Shown here piece by piece: positions 61,155-64,000 of a stretch of DNA of 64,000 nt (the stretch's first letter is position 1; each line of letters begins with the position of its first letter). Both the position numbers and the translations under genes were made by a program. Location of the stretch: NCBI GenBank assembly GCA_937934645.1, contig CALGYZ010000054.1, positions 62,001 to 126,000 on the forward strand. The letters run 5' to 3'. Source of the stretch: an uncultured Bacillaceae bacterium (GTDB lineage: Bacteria; Bacillota; Bacilli; Bacillales; Caldibacillaceae). The notes below the pieces were generated by a model. It had not been told where the DNA came from. It saw nothing but the letters and a program-made list of their open reading frames with translations, and made no database searches.

Positions 61155-63827
61155 TTGAAATACCATAATATGAGTCTCGAACAAACGGAAACAGCCTTGA
61201 ACACCTCCTTTCATCATGGTTTAACCAGTGACGAAGTTAAAAAACGTAGGAAACAGTTCGGTTTCAATGAATTACATGAAGAAGAAAAGCAATCGGCAAT
61301 ACTTTTATTTTTTAGCCAGTTTAAAGATTTTATGGTGATCGTTTTATTAATCGCCACTTTAATTTCCGGTATACTTGGTGAATATATTGATGCCATTGCC
61401 ATATTGGCCATTGTTTTTTTGAACGGTTTGCTCGGTTTTTTCCAGGAACGAAAAGCAGAAAAATCATTGCAGGCCCTTAAAGAATTGTCTTCTCCTGAGG
61501 CATCGGTTTTACGTAACGGAAAATGGCAAAAGATCCCGTCAAAGGAAATCGTCCCCGGTGATATTGTCCGGTTTGCAAGCGGTGACCGTATCTGTGCCGA
61601 TGTCCGCTTGTTTGAGGCAAATAATCTGGAAATGGAAGAATCTGCCTTGACAGGGGAATCAGTGCCAGTGGAAAAAGATACTTCAACCATTCGATCTGAA
61701 GACATCGGCATCGGAGATATGAGAAACATGGCTTTTATGGGAACAATGGTAACCAGGGGGAGCGGAAAAGGGGTTGTCATCGGGACGGGAATGAAGACAG
61801 CCATGGGACAAATCGCAGATTTGCTGCAAACGGCTGAAACGATGCAAACCCCCTTACAACGGAGACTGGAGCAGCTGGGGAAAATATTGATTGCCGTTGC
61901 TCTCATTTTAACGTTACTAGTCGTCATCATCGGAGTTTTACAAGGCCATGATTTATATACGATGTTCCTGTCCGGGGTGTCATTGGCTGTTGCTGCCATC
62001 CCTGAAGGTCTTCCGGCAATTGTCACGATTGTTTTATCCCTGGGCGTCCAGCGTATGATTAAGAAAAACGCGATTGTAAGAAAGTTGTCTGCCGTTGAGA
62101 CATTGGGTTGTGCCTCGGTCATTTGTTCCGATAAAACCGGAACCATGACCCAAAATAAAATGACGGTCACTCATCTTTGGGCAAATAATCAGCTGTTGAC
62201 GGCAACGGGACAAGGTTATGATCCCCAAGGGCATTTTTACTTAAAGGACCGGGTGGTAAATCCGGTAAAGGACCCCCATTTCAACAAGCTGCTAACATTC
62301 GGCATGTTATGCAACCATGCAGTTTTAGTGAGAGATAAAGACCAATACCGTATTGACGGCGATCCGACCGAAGGAGCTTTGCTGGTTGCCGCGATGAAAG
62401 CCGGTTTTTCACGGGAACATCTCTTGAACGAGTATAAAATAGTTCAGGAATTTCCTTTTGATTCGGAAAGAAAAATGATGACCGTTATTATAGAGGATAA
62501 AAAAGGGAACCGGTATGCCGTAACAAAGGGTGCTCCCGACGTTTTAATCAGGATCAGCGGGTATATTTATGCAGACGGGAAAAAGCAATATTTATCAAAC
62601 CGTTGGGCCAACATTTTGCAAAACACTGTAGATTTACTTGCTTCGAAAGCATTGAGAACCATCGCTGTTGCATATAAACCTGTTCCGAAGCGGAACTTTG
62701 TCCATGAAAAAGAGGTGGAAAATGACTTAATATTTATCGGACTTGAAGGTATGATGGACCCGCCTCGTCCTGAAGTAAAAAGGGCAATTGAAGAATGTAA
62801 AAATGCCGGTATTAAAACAATTATGATCACAGGAGATTATGCACAAACCGCCAGGGCAATCGGAAAAGAGCTCGGACTTCTGCGGAATGACAGCTTAGTT
62901 ATAAACGGCAGTGCACTGAATAAAATGTCCGTCGTAGAGCTGGAAGAAATCGTTGACCGGGTCACTGTTTTTGCACGAGTTTCTCCGGAGCATAAACTGA
63001 AAATTGTGAAAGCCTTACAAAATAAAGGACATATTGTTGCAATGACCGGCGACGGTGTAAATGATGCACCAGCAATTAAAGCTGCGGACATCGGTATAGC
63101 CATGGGGATCACCGGAACGGATGTCGCCAAAGAATCATCGGCCATGGTTCTTCTGGATGATAATTTTGCAACAATTAAGGCTGCAATTCAAGAGGGAAGA
63201 AATATATATGAAAATATACGTAAATTTATCCGTTATTTGTTAGCTTCCAATGTCGGTGAAATCCTGGTCATGCTGTTTGCAATGATATTGGCATTGCCCT
63301 TGCCGCTTGTTCCGATTCAAATATTGTGGGTGAATCTGGTGACAGACGGATTGCCGGCCATGGCGCTTGGGCTGGACCAGCCGGAAGAGGACGTTATGAA
63401 AAGAAGTCCGCGCCACCCGAACGAAGGAATTTTTGCCAGACGGCTGGGCTGGAAAATCATTTCCCGGGGATTTTTAATCGGGATTGCCACGTTATTCGCC
63501 TTCATTGCAGTGTACAAACAAAATCCCGGTCAGCTGGAATACGCACAAACCGTAGCCTTTGCCACCCTTGTGCTTGCCCAGTTAATCCATGTTTTTGATT
63601 GCCGGAGTGAACATTCTATATTTGCCCGCAATCCGTTTGAAAATAAATATCTCGTATGGGCAGTTATATCAAGCATTGTATTAACGTTAATCGTTATCTA
63701 CTATCCACCGTTACAAACGATTTTCCACACGGTTCCGGTTGTACCGCGTGACTGGTTATTAATCATTGCAATGGCTTCTATTCCGACATTTTTGTTAGCA
63801 GGCTCACTGTTTTTGCCAAAAAAATAA
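61155..63827 (+). CDS. yloB: Calcium-transporting P-type ATPase YloB
   Basis: An 890-residue P-type ATPase close to SERCA-like YloB. It has ten membrane spans, the PEGLPA motif in VAAIPEGLPAIVT, the phosphorylation site Asp326 in CSDKTGTMTQNK, KGAPDVL for nucleotide binding and MTGDGVNDAPAIK. YloB is a Ca2+ ATPase, reported to be expressed in sporulation in B. subtilis. It starts at TTG 61155 (MKYHNMSLEQ), 11 bases after GGGAGG; ATG 61170 is an alternative. Confidence 0.94.
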   Translation: MKYHNMSLEQTETALNTSFHHGLTSDEVKKRRKQFGFNELHEEEKQSAILLFFSQFKDFMVIVLLIATLISGILGEYIDAIAILAIVFLNGLLGFFQERKAEKSLQALKELSSPEASVLRNGKWQKIPSKEIVPGDIVRFASGDRICADVRLFEANNLEMEESALTGESVPVEKDTSTIRSEDIGIGDMRNMAFMGTMVTRGSGKGVVIGTGMKTAMGQIADLLQTAETMQTPLQRRLEQLGKILIAVALILTLLVVIIGVLQGHDLYTMFLSGVSLAVAAIPEGLPAIVTIVLSLGVQRMIKKNAIVRKLSAVETLGCASVICSDKTGTMTQNKMTVTHLWANNQLLTATGQGYDPQGHFYLKDRVVNPVKDPHFNKLLTFGMLCNHAVLVRDKDQYRIDGDPTEGALLVAAMKAGFSREHLLNEYKIVQEFPFDSERKMMTVIIEDKKGNRYAVTKGAPDVLIRISGYIYADGKKQYLSNRWANILQNTVDLLASKALRTIAVAYKPVPKRNFVHEKEVENDLIFIGLEGMMDPPRPEVKRAIEECKNAGIKTIMITGDYAQTARAIGKELGLLRNDSLVINGSALNKMSVVELEEIVDRVTVFARVSPEHKLKIVKALQNKGHIVAMTGDGVNDAPAIKAADIGIAMGITGTDVAKESSAMVLLDDNFATIKAAIQEGRNIYENIRKFIRYLLASNVGEILVMLFAMILALPLPLVPIQILWVNLVTDGLPAMALGLDQPEEDVMKRSPRHPNEGIFARRLGWKIISRGFLIGIATLFAFIAVYKQNPGQLEYAQTVAFATLVLAQLIHVFDCRSEHSIFARNPFENKYLVWAVISSIVLTLIVIYYPPLQTIFHTVPVVPRDWLLIIAMASIPTFLLAGSLFLPKK

Positions 63828-63839
63828 TTATGTTATAAT
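63813..63839 (+). promoter_or_regulatory. Possible sigma-A promoter before yloC
   Basis: TTGCCA (63813-63818) and perfect TATAAT (63834-63839), with a short 15-base spacer. A hairpin and T run lie directly downstream. Confidence 0.4.
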
Positions 63840-63845
63840 AGTAAG

Positions 63846-63902
63846 AGGTTTGTTTGTGCCGGTCTGGAACATTAGCTTTCAGACACGGACCAAACCTTTT
63901 TT
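63846..63902 (+). terminator. Terminator between yloB and yloC
   Basis: AGGTTTG (63846-63852) pairs with CAAACCT (63891-63897); an inner GTCTG/CAGAC stem extends it, and TTTTTT follows. Confidence 0.85.
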
Positions 63903-63938
63903 CAATTTTTGGTGAAACTCGGGAAATGTGGTGATGAA

Positions 63939-64000
63939 ATGATATGCAGTATGACCGGCTACGGCAGGGCTGTACGGGAAATGGACGGAATCATGATCAC
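63939..64000 (+). CDS. yloC: YicC/YloC family endoribonuclease, 5' end only
   Basis: The frame from ATG 63939 reads MICSMTGYGRAVREMDGIMI to the window end. The SMTGYGR start is the YicC/YloC family signature, and yloC follows yloB in B. subtilis. The family is a stress-induced endoribonuclease. Only 20 residues are present. Confidence 0.85.
   Translation, partial: MICSMTGYGRAVREMDGIMI

Noticed and set aside
61214..62170. 318-codon antisense frame inside yloB
   Set aside because: Shadow of a strongly conserved P-type ATPase gene; no ribosome site or family match.

Overview
The window is a chromosomal segment from a low-to-moderate GC, endospore-forming member of the Bacillaceae. Gene order follows the Bacillus subtilis ylb, dcw (cell wall and division), sigE-sigG, ylm, ileS-lspA and pyr blocks almost gene for gene. 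Strong AGGAGG ribosome sites and many TTG and GTG starts are typical of this group. There are no rRNA or tRNA genes, prophage, transposase or CRISPR array. I cannot name the species from sequence alone.

Layout. (1) 1-12.9 kb is the ylb region: partial ylbA, ylbB-ylbG, an unrecognised 469-residue membrane-anchored protein, a probable sporulation small RNA (csfG) on the minus strand, rsmD-coaD, ylbJ (minus), ylbK-ylbL, tmcAL (minus), ylbN-rpmF and an RsfA/GerR-type regulator. (2) 13.0-16.2 kb is a three-gene biotin-dependent acyl-CoA carboxylase operon that is not at this place in B. subtilis. (3) 16.3-18.9 kb holds panE and bshC. (4) 19.0-36.9 kb is the division and cell-wall cluster mraZ-rsmH-ftsL-pbpB-spoVD-murE-mraY-murD-spoVE-murG-divIB-ylxW-ylxX-sbp-ftsA-ftsZ, without murB. 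(5) 37.2-39.9 kb is spoIIGA-sigE-sigG, the switch from mother-cell to late forespore transcription. (6) 40.0-43.6 kb is ylmD-ylmE-sepF-ylmG-ylmH-divIVA. (7) 43.7-48.8 kb holds a T-box-controlled ileS, ylyA, lspA and ylyB. (8) 48.8-59.2 kb is the PyrR-attenuated UMP operon pyrR-pyrB-pyrC-(carA)-carB-pyrK-pyrD-pyrF-pyrE. (9) 59.3-64 kb holds rqcH (minus), a calcium-type P-ATPase and the start of yloC.

The most notable departures from the standard layout are: carA (pyrAA) is a pseudogene with two frameshifts and with the catalytic Cys and His replaced, while carB stays intact; murB and pyrP are missing from their usual places; and an acyl-CoA carboxylase operon is inserted. Regulatory signals that can be read directly include three sigma-F-type promoters with the same 14-base spacer (ylbB, csfG, sigG), a hairpin covering the sigG ribosome site, three MraZ boxes at 10-base spacing before mraZ, an isoleucine T-box, two PyrR attenuators and several consensus sigma-A promoters.

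I found no wholly new multi-gene system. The best leads are the decayed carA inside an otherwise intact operon, the csfG-like RNA with its adjacent tandem repeat, and the unrecognised 3790-5199 gene.
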